From Chlorops oryzae (lineage: Eukaryota; Arthropoda; Insecta; Diptera; Chloropidae), in assembly GCA_020466095.1 (NCBI GenBank), contig CM035808.1:43337793-43401792 (forward strand): 64,000 nt of DNA, read 5' to 3'. Positions 1 to 11,162 of the stretch are shown here, piece after piece (the stretch's first letter is position 1; each line of letters starts with the position of its first letter). The position numbers were made by a program, and so were the translations under genes. The notes beneath the pieces are model-generated. The model worked only from the letters and a program-made list of their open reading frames with translations, was not told where the DNA came from and did no database searches.

Positions 1-424
1 CAAATATTGCGGTTAAAACAAAAAAGGTAATTACTTCATTATTTTCAAACAATTATGAGCAATAAAGCGATCTGTCTGTTATGAAAATAAAGCATGAATA
101 TTAAAACGATGAATATGCAAAGCCTCAATAGAAAGAAGGGTGGGTTCAGGGGTGGTTGATTTCCAGGGAATCGAATTTTAACAGGGGCCCAAACAAAAAA
201 TGTTTTCTATTGGTGCAAAGGTCTATGAAATGAACTTTGATTACAGAAAAAATGCAATACAAATTCTATAAAAAATATTGTATATAAAAGAAAATTTTTA
301 AAAATTCTAAAAAATTATTGTATACCTATAAAAGAAAAATTTTGAAAATGAAAAAAAAAATTTTAATTTAACAAAATTAAAAATAAAAATCGAATGGATA
401 GATTGTTGAAAATAGGGATGAGCA
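1..424. other. AT-rich DNA, no gene seen
   Basis: Homopolymer-rich A/T sequence with no usable open frame, no paired inverted repeats and no recognisable RNA gene. I see nothing functional in it. Confidence 0.5.
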
Positions 425-432
425 AATGATAC

Positions 433-774
433 CGATAAATAAATACATCGATAACTGAATACATCGACAAATAAATACACCGATAAATAAATAAATCGAT
501 AAATAAATATATCTATAAATAAACCGACCGATTAATGTATCGATAAATATATATATCGATAACTCAAAATATCAATGTTTTCGAAATCCAGAATCAAAAA
601 CCAATACTTTTCAATCACCGCCGTGTTTCTGGGTAAAACGACCCCAGATGAAAAATTGGTATAAAGAACTTTTATATAAAAAACTTAAGATTTTGTTGGA
701 ATCTCCTTAAAATTTTAACAAATGACATCATAAGTATTTCCGATATATCGATAAATCGATATATTTTAGCGATA
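433..774. promoter_or_regulatory. Cluster of CGATA motifs
   Basis: Ten CGATA pentamers lie in two groups, six between 433 and 561 within a loose CGATAAATAAATA repeat and four between 741 and 774. CGATA clusters are the known binding pattern of the Drosophila boundary protein BEAF-32, and TATCGATA is the DREF site. Binding here is inference. The motif may simply reflect a degenerate short tandem repeat in AT-rich DNA. Confidence 0.3.
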
Positions 775-799
775 AATATCTAAAATGCATTCATCTGAT

Positions 800-1590
800 G
801 TTGTCGGAGGTGTTACTTTTTCATAAATTGCCCCCATCCGTAGTTGAAATTGGAAAATTTCTCTTTCGAGGCCCCTTTTCCATTCAATCCTACCCCTCTC
901 GACGGACCAGTGAAAAGAAAAAATATGACTATTGCAAACAAAAAAACTATGGATTGGTAGATTCGAATTGCACAATTGTACGAATCGCAACAATCAAATC
1001 TCCCCAAAGACATTGCAAAGCCGACCTTCAATGGATTGCAGCAGCAGCAAAAAAAAAAACTATGTACTATATTTTTAAATATGTACATAAATTGTTTGGC
1101 AGAATATAAGTTACTTTGAGCATGCAGAAAAGTGGCAGAAAAATTGGCGAGCGTCGGCAGCAAATCGAATTTTCGTTTTTCTCACATCTGTGAGCGGCGC
1201 AGCGCAGCGCAGCACTTTTGCTGCAAGTTGGCAACAACTTATTGACCCACAACAATATTCGTTGAAAGATAATAGAAAATCGTAGAAAAAAAAATTGAAA
1301 AATGAAGAAAAAAAATGTATTAAGCAAGAAAACAAAACAAATACGAATCATTTGGCGGCAATGAGAATTTAAACAAAACAAGAAAAAAAAGAAGCATAAT
1401 TTTTATTTAAATTCCGTTGCAAGAAATCACGCTTGAAATCGAAAACTGAAAAATGAATACTGAAAACCGAAAAGCAATCAACGGAGTCGCTGTGGGTTAG
1501 GTCGCAATCGTGGAGCTATACGAATCCGTCGAGTGTTAACAAATCGATGAATCAACGGACGCAAGCAATGTTTTTCTTTTTTTTATTTTG
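800..1590. other. Less AT-biased non-coding stretch
   Basis: Mixed composition including a small GCGCAGC repeat near 1196-1215 and A-runs. Short open frames on both strands overlap each other and have no domain or codon signal. It could contain non-coding exon or promoter sequence upstream of the candidate exon at about 1597. Confidence 0.3.
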
Positions 1591-1607
1591 TTTAAGCCGA
1601 CAAAATA

Positions 1608-1709
1608 ATGCTGGAAGCCATTTGCAACATTAAGAGCGGCGGCACACATTTTCGGGCCCGAGTCTCTTCGTCTGATCAGTGGCAGCAGCGAGTGCAGAAG
1701 TTACCGTAA
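1608..1709 (+). CDS. Candidate 33-residue open frame after a strong splice-acceptor-like tract
   Basis: Not a recognised gene. An ATG at 1608 opens 33 codons ending in TAA at 1707-1709. The frame is GC-balanced unlike its surroundings and reads as ordinary mixed residues: it starts MLEAICNIKSG and ends QWQQRVQKLP. Just upstream, 1570-1596 is a long T-rich tract ending TTTAAG, which resembles a metazoan splice acceptor, so the segment from 1597 could be an exon rather than a free-standing micro-ORF. A GT lies at the end of the frame (ACCGTAATC), so splicing could extend it. No homologue is known to me. Transcript data or conservation in related flies would decide. Confidence 0.2.
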   Translation: MLEAICNIKSGGTHFRARVSSSDQWQQRVQKLP

Positions 1710-2037
1710 TCATATGCGCTTATTTGAACATTTCGTATATTTAAATCGCAATCGAGTTTAGTCCGACTGCCTAGACACCACCCACCCACACTCACACACA
1801 CACACACACACACCTCTGTTTAGAGCGATGCCCTGCAGCGTTATATGCAACTGTAATGGAAATTTTATTTCAATTTTTTTTATTCTGTGCAATGCATTCG
1901 TTCTGTGATAATGAGTAACCATAGACATTTTTGAGATGAGATTCTCTTTGGGTTTTATGTTCGTTTTCCGAAATGATCAGGTTCGTTTTATTTCGGCGAA
2001 ATAACCGCGAGTTTAGAATTTTACCTCATCAGATGAG

Positions 2038-2497
2038 GGAGCATTCCACGTATCGGACAAATAATACAGTGGCGTAGCTAGGCGTGAGCGAAGTGGGCCA
2101 TCGCCCACGGCCTCGCGCCCCAATTTGCCTCGCAGGAAGGCAATTGAATGAACGATTTAAAGGGACTTAGGAGCCCCGCATAACTATATTTAGGTATAAA
2201 TCAGACTCCGCTGTAAGCCAGCATTAGATTGAAGGATGTAGGAACAGTTCGGTTGTATAAAAAAATGTTATAGGGCCTCGCTAATTCATCTGGCCCACGT
2301 CTATATTAGTCCTCGCTACGCAACTGAAATAATATTCATGATGTTTTTATGTTTAATTGGATGAAAAGATTTTTTTAATGTACTCACATTAAGATACTTA
2401 ACAGGATATAAGTTACCTTTTCGAAAATTGTTGAGTAATTATATTAGTTTTTGTCTGTTTGTACGGGAAAAAAGTATCAATTTCTGTGGAATGCTCC
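2038..2497. mobile_element. MITE with GGAGCATTCCAC inverted ends (copy 1, interrupted)
   Basis: Ends are GGAGCATTCCACG at 2038 and its inverse, TGTGGAATGCTCC, at 2485-2497. Removing the nested hAT (2067-2326) leaves an element of roughly 190 bp, close to the 201-bp copy at 27241-27441, which matches through the body. The target duplication is not clear. There is no coding capacity. Confidence 0.75.
2067..2326. mobile_element. Non-autonomous hAT element, 260 bp
   Basis: Inverted ends CAGTGGCGTAGCTAGG and CAGTTGCGTAGCGAGG (right end read inward) are flanked by a perfect 8-bp direct repeat AAATAATA at 2059-2066 and 2327-2334. Eight-bp duplications and CAG-starting ends are hallmarks of hAT transposons. 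The uninterrupted MITE at 27241-27441 carries the same site once, giving a natural empty site. There is no transposase inside. Confidence 0.88.
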
Positions 2498-2770
2498 TGA
2501 AGCACCTTTTTAGAATAGACAAAACAAAATTTTTAATGAAGAAAAAACTTTTTTGAAGTATTTCTTTTTCTTCTGTAAAGAGTAGCTGTTTTAAGCAACC
2601 ATTGCCAGTTTTTAGGGGATATATCACATGAATGTTACAAAATAATGTTCCAAGTTTCTTAAATTTGATTTTGAAATGTTCGAAAAAGTAAGGGCCAGAA
2701 ATGTTCCTAAATATAGTAAGTTTCCCACAAACTAGGAACAATGGTTTTATATCTCTACCTAATATGCTTT

Positions 2771-2884
2771 CCACACGTAGATCGAAATTGAACAATTTCA
2801 GAACAAAATTGAAATTGCCTCAATTTCAAATGTCAAATTTGTTCTGAAATTTTTTGAAATTGAGCAATTTCGATCTACGTGTGG
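2771..2884. mobile_element. 114-bp palindromic MITE
   Basis: The outer arms are perfect inverted repeats of CCACACGTAGATCGAAATTG, followed by imperfect inner arms (AATTTCAGAACAA and its inverse). The whole segment can fold into one hairpin. No clear target duplication, so the superfamily is not assigned. Confidence 0.75.
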
Positions 2885-3173
2885 CAGGCATATAAGAAAT
2901 TTTGAAAAATTTTTGAAATGACTTAAAAAGGCGATCGTAATAGAAATGCTTGTAACCTAAGTCCGAACAAATATTAAGTTATTAAAAATAAAGATCATAA
3001 AAGTTTCAATGAGCTCCAAGCCATTGAGGAGTGCTTTTGGGAAAAATGCCCCAAATAGGACAAAAACTTACATTTCAAACAAAACAAAAAATGCGCTAAA
3101 AATATCCAAACTACTTTCATTGAAAAAACATGCTAAGATATTTGATTCATACTTTAAAGTTCATTAAAAATAT

Positions 3174-3404
3174 TCAGCTCGATTTTAAATATTTTTGGGA
3201 AAATTTTTGCTGTGGATTTGATTTGAAATTCTTCCATTCGATACACACTGGCAAGGAAATATAAAGGGAGCAAAAATTTGCAACATTTGTAAACAAAAGT
3301 CGTCACATTCTTCCTTTTATTGATGCTTACAATACTTCCATTTTGCGCGGAGAAAAATTTCTAGGGGGAAATTTCCGCGGAATATTTATATAGAATAGGG
3401 CTGA
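3174..3404. mobile_element. Dispersed MITE family with TCAGCCCGATT/AATATTCC ends, copy 1
   Basis: The outer ends resemble TCAGC(C/T)CGATT followed by AAATATT, inverted on the right as AATATTTATA...GGGCTGA, with CCGCGGAATATT inside. Related copies are at 6777, 9541, 15940, 24951 and 48325. The body is AT-rich and non-coding. Confidence 0.55.
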
Positions 3405-3609
3405 TTTTCTTTCAAGAGTTAAGGATTTGTTAGTTTTGATTGCATTTGCGAGCTGTTTTCCAATAGCGCAGGTATACATTAAAATATTCAACAATCGCAA
3501 TCGTGTCGAACCGGTTACATTAATATCCAGATATAAATAACATACCAAACAAAGATTTCAGGAACATCTTTTCGATATTTTTTATTATATTTTTATATTT
3601 TTTGTTATA

Positions 3610-4464
3610 AGGTTAGTGCACCACGTAAGGCCAGGCTCCTCGTAAGGCCCACTTTCATTTTAACCAACTTCTAACTATCAAATGTTCTTGTACTTGCACA
3701 CGTTGAAACATGTCCTCAAGTTATTTCGTAAAAATAAAAAATTAAGGAAATCGCACAATATTTGTGGCGACTACAGTCAATTGAAAATAACAGAGACGGA
3801 AAAACGGCATTTTTATAGTGGGCGACGCTTAAAAAATAATAATCTATAGTGAAATTGTGGGTTGCTTTCTTTAAATAAGAAAGTTTGTTGTATTGTATGT
3901 TTATGGTAAAAAATTCAATAGCAAATTTTTTTTTTTGGAAAGCCTATGAAGGCCCATACATAAAAAATGCAACGACGGACATTAAGAAACCATATTTTGA
4001 GTTGCTCTGAGGTGAAAAGAGTAGGACGAATGGGCACTATACCTTTTTTATCCTTAAATAGCGATTAATCTTTAAATATTAATTAAAAAAAACTGTGTAA
4101 CATTTAATTAGTTTTTTTTTAATAAACGGATTTTGTCTGTTATTAAAATTTTTTTTTTCTAGCTTTTATAATGTTAATTAACCTATAAAACTTACATAAA
4201 TAATTAATGGGTTCAATATCTCAAACAAGGAGTAAGTGGGCCTTTTAAGGTAGGTAAACATGTTCCTCGTAAGGCCCAAAAAGCCGTTTTTTTTAAATCG
4301 CATTTTAGGAGCTTTTCCGATAGTGTTTTTTGGTAGAATTTTTTGTTTTTCTATAGAAAATTTATCAAATAAAACAACAAAAAAAACAATCGGGTTTGTA
4401 TCATCAATACTTTGTACGCTGTAATGGAAAAGGTGTTAGGTGGGCCTTACGTGGTGCACTACCT
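3610..4464 (+). mobile_element. TA-flanked DNA transposon with CACGTAAGGCCC ends (copy 1, 855 bp)
   Basis: Inverted ends read AGGTTAGTGCACCACGTAAGG on the left and AGGTAGTGCACCACGTAAGG inward from the right, flanked by TA on both sides (3608-3609 and 4465-4466). The ACGTAAGGCCC core recurs just inside both ends as CTCGTAAGGCCCA. TA duplication suggests Tc1/mariner-type mobilisation. No intact open frame is present. A second copy in the opposite orientation lies at 43371-44234 and matches end to end. Confidence 0.85.
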
Positions 4465-4469
4465 TACTT

Positions 4470-4830
4470 ATTTTTACATTTGTTATAATATTTTTATAAG
4501 TATTTTTAAATTTTTTATTATATTTTTTGGTTTTTTTTTATATTATGATTTCTTTAATAAAATTTAATTTTAATTTTTAATTTAATTAACTAATTTAATT
4601 TTATTTATATTACCTATTTAATTAAATTTATCTTTTTATTTTATTTTTCATTTACTTTATTTTTTTTATTAATTTTTTTTATATTTAATTTTTAAATTAC
4701 ATAATTTATTTCTTTGATATCTTTTTTTAAATATATTTATTTAATTTATTTACTTATTTAATTAATTTATATTATTTATTTATTTTAATTATTTATTTTA
4801 TTTATTTATTTTTTTTGTTTTAAATAACGG
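4470..4830. repeat. TTTATT-rich low-complexity DNA
   Basis: Almost pure T/A sequence made of degenerate TTTAT and TTTAAT units, beginning immediately after the TA-flanked element. Confidence 0.7.
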
Positions 4831-6770
4831 CATGAAAAGTACCCTCTGACTGATAGATTGACTATATTCCAAAATCTATATATTGCGAGATAAATAAGCT
4901 ATGAAAATCACCATTCGGTCTTAAGTGGACTTAAGTTTTTATTACATCTTTCCTAAGATGCATATTTCTAAATTTGTTGGAATTTCTTCAAATATTTTTT
5001 TTTCCTTTTTTAATTTTTTCTATAAAATAACGTTTATGATATTCACATCCATAAAGTTTCGCCACTCGTTTCTCATTCCCCCATTTCAAGAGGCGAACGT
5101 TCAATGGGAAAACGTGCAAAATCGTCAAATTCAAAGTCGTAAAAGTGTACCCAAACGCGACAAAAAGTAGAAGAAAAAAAATAATATTCAAATCGCATAA
5201 TAAACTCCACTCGAAACTCCTTTCAGCAGCAGAGTTATGTCGCATTCGTTCTTATCGAATTCATCGTCGTGTTGCGCATGCGCAGCGCAATTTTTTCCTA
5301 TTCACGGCGTTAAAAATAAATAAAAACAAAACCAAAAGATAAACGTTGAGCTCAATAAAAAAGCAGAAAAACCCCGTAGCATAAACAATGAGCAAATAAT
5401 GTTTATGCCTATTTTTGCAAAATGAAATGATTTTCCAGTTTTCAACAACAAAACAACATGTTCACATTCGTTTTTAGAATAATAAATCGAATAATTCGGA
5501 CAAATCACGCACGCCAACATTAACACAATGTAGTGTGGCTGTCTGTCTGTCTGTTTGTTTGTCCAAGTGGAGTTGACTTGAGAACTTTGTGATTCAAAGA
5601 AGTTTGCCTTTAATTCCCAAAAATAGCTCCTTCTTAGTTGAATCTTACTTTGCGAATCGCGAATCCTTCAATCAACAAATAGAAGATTCCTCAGAGCCAT
5701 CATGACCCGTTAGCTACGTACACTCGCGTTCGGTATCGAAGATCCATGCCAAGTGCATTGCAAATAAACTCGAACAACAAAGCACCGTGATTGGAGGAAA
5801 TGTATATGTGTAGCGTCCAACATGAAGTACAAATCATTGGAATCGAAATATGAAGCATAAATCTTGAGCCTTTAAGTCCAAAGTCAAAGTAACCATGTCA
5901 AAAATGCCAAACCAAAGTGAGTAATGGACATGCTTCAAGCAAACGAAGACGCAGAAGAAACGAGGACAAAAAAAAAAGAAAAGAAAGGAAAAAAACTATT
6001 GACACCAAGTCACAATACTACGGGTGGCTCTCTAGCCCGAGGCACAATTTCAATTGCAAACAGAAAGAAACAAAAAAAAAAACAACAGAACAAAAGAAAA
6101 GGAAAAAAATTAACGATAGAATGAAACCAGCAACAACGACAATCGAGCGTAAACAAAAACAAAATCCAGCGAAATGCAACGGGGAAAAAATGAAGAAGTA
6201 AAAAAAAACAATGTTCCTGGGCTACTGCAGCTGACGCACTTGACGACTTAACGCTTCACTTCAATTAGATTCGTCTTTCGCTGTGATTGATGCAAACTCA
6301 CGTTTGATGAATCAAATTCATCAATGGACCGAATACAAACGAGCAATACCAACAACCAACAGCAACAATATGGACAACGAAAGCAACAACAATCGCAACA
6401 ACACAACAGCAACAACCACAGCATCAGCAACGAAAATGACGATCAATGGCAGGCGATGCAATTGCAGTGGCAGTGGGCAGTTGCACTTAATGCCGCATTA
6501 GACACGCAGTCTGCATTTTGCTAACGCTAATTGTGAATACACTGAAAGAAAAAGAGTAGGATTAACCCACTTTGGACAAGTAAATTACAAAAGACACTAA
6601 TTGTCTTTCTGTCCAAGGTACCACATGGTGGGTGAGATGCACAAATGAAGCTTTATGCTTACTATGTAAAATTTATATGCCAGAAAACTGCAAAAGTGAG
6701 TGGTCGAAAATTAGATCATTACCATCTGCCTGCGACCCGAAATATTGGAAAAATTTGAAAGCGTAAAATC
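4831..6770. other. Non-coding, with A-rich and CAA/CAG-rich tracts
   Basis: 5917-6200 is purine-rich, and 6340-6440 is rich in CAACAG/CAACAA, so several frames stay open together. This is a composition effect, not a gene. A GTCTGTCTGTCTGT run sits near 5540. I see no splice-supported coding exon. Confidence 0.4.
5273..5284. promoter_or_regulatory. Perfect TGCGCATGCGCA palindrome (NRF-1/Ewg-type site)
   Basis: TGCGCATGCGCA is the consensus for NRF-1 and its fly orthologue Erect wing, which binds promoters. The site stands in AT-rich DNA next to another GC patch (CAGCGCAA). Function is inference from the motif alone. Confidence 0.3.
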
Positions 6771-6776
6771 CTTTTA

Positions 6777-6920
6777 TACAGCCCGATTGTAAATATTCCC
6801 GGGGAAATTTTCTCTGCGGATTTGAAAAAAATGCTCCCGTTCTAAGTAAATTGGGAAGGTAATATGAAAGTAGCAAGAATTTCGAACATTTTTAAAAAAT
6901 AAAATTCCAGGGGAATATTA
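6777..6920. mobile_element. Dispersed TCAGCCCGATT-family MITE, partial copy 2
   Basis: CAGCCCGATTGTAAATATTC is followed by CCGGGGAAATTTTCTCTGCG, and the copy closes with CCAGGGGAATATT. It abuts the AATTT array, which may have grown from its right edge. Confidence 0.5.
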
Positions 6921-7108
6921 ATTTAATTTAATTTAATTTAATTTAATTTAATTTAATTTAATTTAATTTAATTTAAATTTAATTTAATTTAATTTAATTT
7001 AATTTAATTTAATTTAATTTAATTTAATTTAATTTAAATTTAATTTAATTTAATTTAATTTAATTAATTTAATAATTTAATTTAATTTAATTTAATTTAA
7101 TTTATTTA

Positions 7109-7140
<32 letters not shown>

Positions 7141-7490
7141 TTAATTTAATTTAATTTAATTTAATTTAATTTAATTTAATTTAATTTAATTTAATTTAAT
7201 TTAATTTAATTTAATTTAATTTAATTTAATTTAATTTAATTTAATTTAATTTAATTTAATTTAATTTAATTTAATTTAATTTAATTAATTTAATTTAATT
7301 TAATTTAATTTAATTAATTTAATTTAATTTAATTTAATTTAATTTAATTTATAATTTAATTTAATTTAATTAATTAATTTAATTTAATTTATAATTTAAT
7401 TTAATTTATTTAATTTAATTTAATTTAATATTTAAATTTAATTTAATTTATTTAATTTATTTAATTTAATTTAATTTAAATTTAATTTAT
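6918..7490. repeat. AATTT pentanucleotide array, about 570 bp
   Basis: More than a hundred near-perfect units of TTTAA/AATTT, with occasional 4-bp slips and ATAATTT variants concentrated in the right half. Simple satellite DNA of slippage origin. Confidence 0.95.
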
Positions 7491-8950
7491 TGCTCGCTAT
7501 TCATTAGTACGGAAGATTAACAATCTTCTGCATCTGGTGAGCTTGCGAGGATCCCCAGCCGATAATATTCTCAGTGTACTATTTAATGGTGCATTTATCA
7601 ATCAAACATGCTTAGACATGTTTGTTAGTAACCGGAAATGGCATCAAACCATAAACTTCATAAACAAATGGCATGGCATTCAATGTGGAGCAGCAGCAAC
7701 GTGCTGATCATTGATCTCCCTCTCGCTCTGTCTCTGTCCATCGCTCGCTGCATGCGCCCGTACAGGCATCGATCGTTTTATACCCATGATCTTGTGCTCA
7801 TATTTATATTTACGTTACGGTCTGCTGTCAAGTTGAACCGCATTTTACACTGTGTGCCATGTGCGGAGAATGTTGAAACCAGCATTTCTAGATATATGTA
7901 TCTCAAATCGACGATGTTAGCCGCGTGTAGAGCCGTGTTAGCCAAAACGATCACACCGCAGCCGGTAAAGGTCAAACGCCATTGCTGAACTCGAACTTCA
8001 AGGCGAACTCACAAACTGGAGGCTGGGCACGAAATCGGCCTGGGATTTTCGTGGCTCTCCCTTTCCCTGCGCGTTATTTTTGTTTAGTTTTGTCTTTGCA
8101 TTTATTTTTTCCTTTCTTATTTTTTTATTTTTCTTTGCTTCTCATTATTTTCTAGCTTGGGTGACCACCACACCACAATGAGGCCAAGATCACCCCACTG
8201 ACCAGCGCGAAGTGAATGGCTTAACCCACAATGTATCGAACGAACGCTGGCATTCATAGCCTGCGAGTCCAGCCTTTCGAAAGTCTTAAGAGATACGGTA
8301 CGGTTAGCTTTCCTACGTTCCTTTTGTTTGAGGCAGCTGCTCGCTCGCTTTGACTGCGTGATGTCGTCGTCATCATTGGACGACGACTTAAACTCATCAC
8401 TCCAAGTGTTTTTTTTTTTTTTATTATTCTTCTTTCTTTTTGGGACGATGACGACGAGAAAATCCTAACAGCATGGCTCCTTTTTGATGATTGGAGTAGT
8501 GTTGTAAAGCTCACAGTGACGGCATCCACGATCATCATTATGAACATGACGGCAATCATTACAATGATGATGATCTGGTAGTAATTTTAATCTTTTTCAA
8601 GGCTCGTTCTTACGGTTCATGTGAATGGGAAATAATTTTCGATTTTTTTTTTCCTTTATAAAAAATAAATTGGATTTGTCGAAAGCTCTGAAAGGTTTTG
8701 TTTTGTCTGCAGGGATTTCTACAAAGTACAAAACGGACATAAAGCTTTTTTGCTACATATTTTATCGGTGCCTATAAGATAGCTTTATGTACTGGTCATT
8801 GTAATTGTAATGTAAGAGTATTAACTTTTAAGATGAACTATTAGAGGCTGATAAGCAAAATACATACACTGTTCAGCAAAACGTATTTTAAGTGAATATT
8901 CCCCGCGATTTTTTTCACCAAAAAATTTTTCTTCTTAGAAAAAAGAAGAA
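7491..8950. other. No gene recognised
   Basis: Mixed-composition DNA. Small hairpins at 7514-7530 (GAAGATTAACAATCTTC) and around 7605-7627 (AACATGCTTAGACATGTT) are visible. Open frames here are short and unconvincing. A T-run at 8409 and GATGATGATG near 8563 are simple sequence. Confidence 0.4.
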
Positions 8951-9107
8951 TTGAGCCCTTGATTATGAAAGTGGTATAGAGTCAAACATTCTGAAAATCT
9001 AGTCTTACTTCAGATTATCTTATTTAATGAGAATTTGATATGAAATAGTTGATATACTAGATTTATAAAATTTTTCACTTATACCACTTTCATAATCAAG
9101 GGCTCAA
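8951..9107. mobile_element. 157-bp foldback MITE with 28-bp perfect arms
   Basis: Arms TTGAGCCCTTGATTATGAAA extended by GTGGTATA are perfectly inverted at 8951-8978 and 9080-9107. A second inner pair (AAATCTAGT/ACTAGATTT) makes most of the element foldable. There is no coding capacity and no clear target duplication. Confidence 0.8.
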
Positions 9108-9168
9108 CTATAAACGTCAATAAAACAAAGAACATGATAAGTTGAATGGGACTTATTTAAGGCTTTAA

Positions 9169-9479
9169 GGCCCGATATTACAGTGTGAACTTAAGTTAAG
9201 GAAGCTTGAAGGCTTAAGAACACCTTAAGTGTCAAGCGATTTAACAGTCAATTTTTATCAAAAACTCACGAAAATTGTTTTCGGCAGGCAACATTTGAAA
9301 AAGCCTATATATTTTGTTTATACTTTTTTAAAATTCGTAAATTAGTGAAATTTCTTCAATAAATTAAATTGAAAACTTATTTAAGGAGCACTTAAAATTT
9401 GTACTGTTAAAATGCTTTACAGACTTAAGCTTTACTTAAGTGCTAAGGAGACCTTAAGTATGCACTGTAAAATCGGGCC
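9169..9479. mobile_element. PIF/Harbinger-type MITE, 311 bp
   Basis: Inverted ends GGCCCGATATTACAGTG and GGCCCGATTTTACAGTG are flanked by the 3-bp direct repeat TAA (9166-9168, 9480-9482). TWA duplications are typical of PIF/Harbinger elements. The subterminal regions are rich in CTTAAG repeats on both sides. Non-coding. Confidence 0.75.
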
Positions 9480-9540
9480 TAAGTCTCTTAAGAAGCAAAA
9501 TATCAATTGCCAGATTTTGGAAAAAAAAACCAAAAAATAT

Positions 9541-9752
9541 CAAGCCGGATTCTTAAAGAATTCTTTGCCTAGAAATTTTTCCACGCGGATAACGGAAGTC
9601 TTTTAAACTTCAATAATAAGGATAATTTGCTGTTATTTGCTCAAAAATGTTCAAAATTCTTATTCACTTTAAATTCCTTTCCCAGGGTGTTTCGAACGGG
9701 AGAAGTTTTTTCTAAGTCCGCAGGGAAAAATTCCCCAGGAATATTTGGATCG
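9541..9752. mobile_element. Dispersed TCAGCCCGATT-family MITE, copy 3
   Basis: Begins AAGCCGGATTCTTAAAG with an ATTTTTCCACGCGGA block and ends with AATTCCCCAGGAATATTTGG. Matches the other copies in layout. Degenerate. Confidence 0.45.
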
Positions 9753-11040
9753 TCCTACACATTTTCGAATACAGCGATTCCCAAACTTTACTCTGTAAAA
9801 GGCTGTGATTCTATAGCGGGTTAAGAGGTTTCATCGCAAAAATCAAACCTTCTTCATGTTTAAATCGGTAGATGATACTAAGCCCTTTTCCCAACAAACA
9901 TTTTCGAAGTGTTCTCGGATTTATAAGTTAGAATTGAGTATATGTATGTATATATGTATGATCGCTATCTGGCAATGCAGAAATTGAATATTCAAAGGAG
10001 GAAATAATGGTGCAAAATGAGCTATACATATATGATTCATTTACTGGCTCATTAAGTACATGAAATTCGGGTCACATATGTCGACACATTCACTTTGGCT
10101 CTAAGGCTGTAGTCTTCATCCTAGTTTAAGATTTTCAAAGCTTTAAGCGTTCAATTAATAGCCTTCACGAAAGATTGTTCACCAGATTTATGGCAGGCAA
10201 TTATAAACTTTTACATGAAATCTTTTTGGAAAAGCTCCATAATGAAACTAAACTGGCACGAGGACTAATTAGAATATTTTCGAATATTTCAACTTTCGAA
10301 GTTCTTAAACCGGTATGAAAACTATTCCCCTAAACTGAGCTCATTGCGAAGGCTTCTGTTACGAATTAGGACTCAGAAATTACTCCTTTTGGCAGCAGAA
10401 TATTTACATGTAACATGTTAACGAAGGTCTGAGCCATCATTGTCCTCTCTCTCAAAACGTTTAAACATATGCAACCAGTTTTAATCAACTCCATTTGATT
10501 GTAACTACTTTCATACGTTTGCCTTCGTTGAATATTTTAATGAATTCCTCCACTATTGGAAATAAAGCATAAAATACTTCCCTTTAAAGAAAATTTATAG
10601 CCTTCTTCGAAAGACTTTCCCTCATCTTATTAGCATCATTTAATTTGATAACAGAAGGCGTCAAGAGTGCTCAAGAAAAATAAACAAAACAAAAAAAAAA
10701 AAGAAGTAATTATGCATAGCATAAGATTTATTGCAAAACAATTCAAAACAGAAGATAATTTTTGTTTTATTTTTGTTGAAAAAGTCTGTGGGTTTTTATT
10801 TTATTTTCCCCTTTTCATACTTTTGTTTTTCCTTTTAATAGTTTGTTCTTTCATGCTTTTTCGTCGAATTGTTTTGACTATGGAAATTTGAGTATTTAGG
10901 CGAGTTGCTACCGCAATCGTGATTCCATGCTCATATTTCTCTGGACATTGTAAATCAACAAAGTGAATCACCACTTCGCGTTCCACATATTTATCATTGA
11001 CTCGACGCGACGTTTCCACATTGTGTAGTGTCATTTTCTT
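9753..11040. other. No gene recognised
   Basis: AT-rich, with a short TATG/TATA repeat near 9940-9960. No inverted repeats with target duplications and no credible open frame found. Confidence 0.4.
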
Positions 11041-11047
11041 TGTTTTC

Positions 11048-11162
11048 TCCTTCTTCTTCTTCTTCTTCTTCTTCTTCTTCTTCTTCTTCTTCTTCTTCTT
11101 CTTCTTCTTCTTCTTCTTCTTCTTCTTCTTCTTCTTCTTCTTCTTCTTCTCCTTCTTCTTTT
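11048..11162. repeat. TTC/GAA triplet array
   Basis: About 35 near-perfect TTC units on the plus strand (GAA on the minus), the kind of polypurine-polypyrimidine tract able to form triplex DNA. The long Phe or Glu open frames across it are artefacts of the repeat. Confidence 0.95.

Noticed and set aside
6283..6524. Asn/Gln/Thr-rich frames
   Set aside because: CAACAG/CAACAA simple sequence keeps more than one frame open at once. Typical of fly non-coding DNA.
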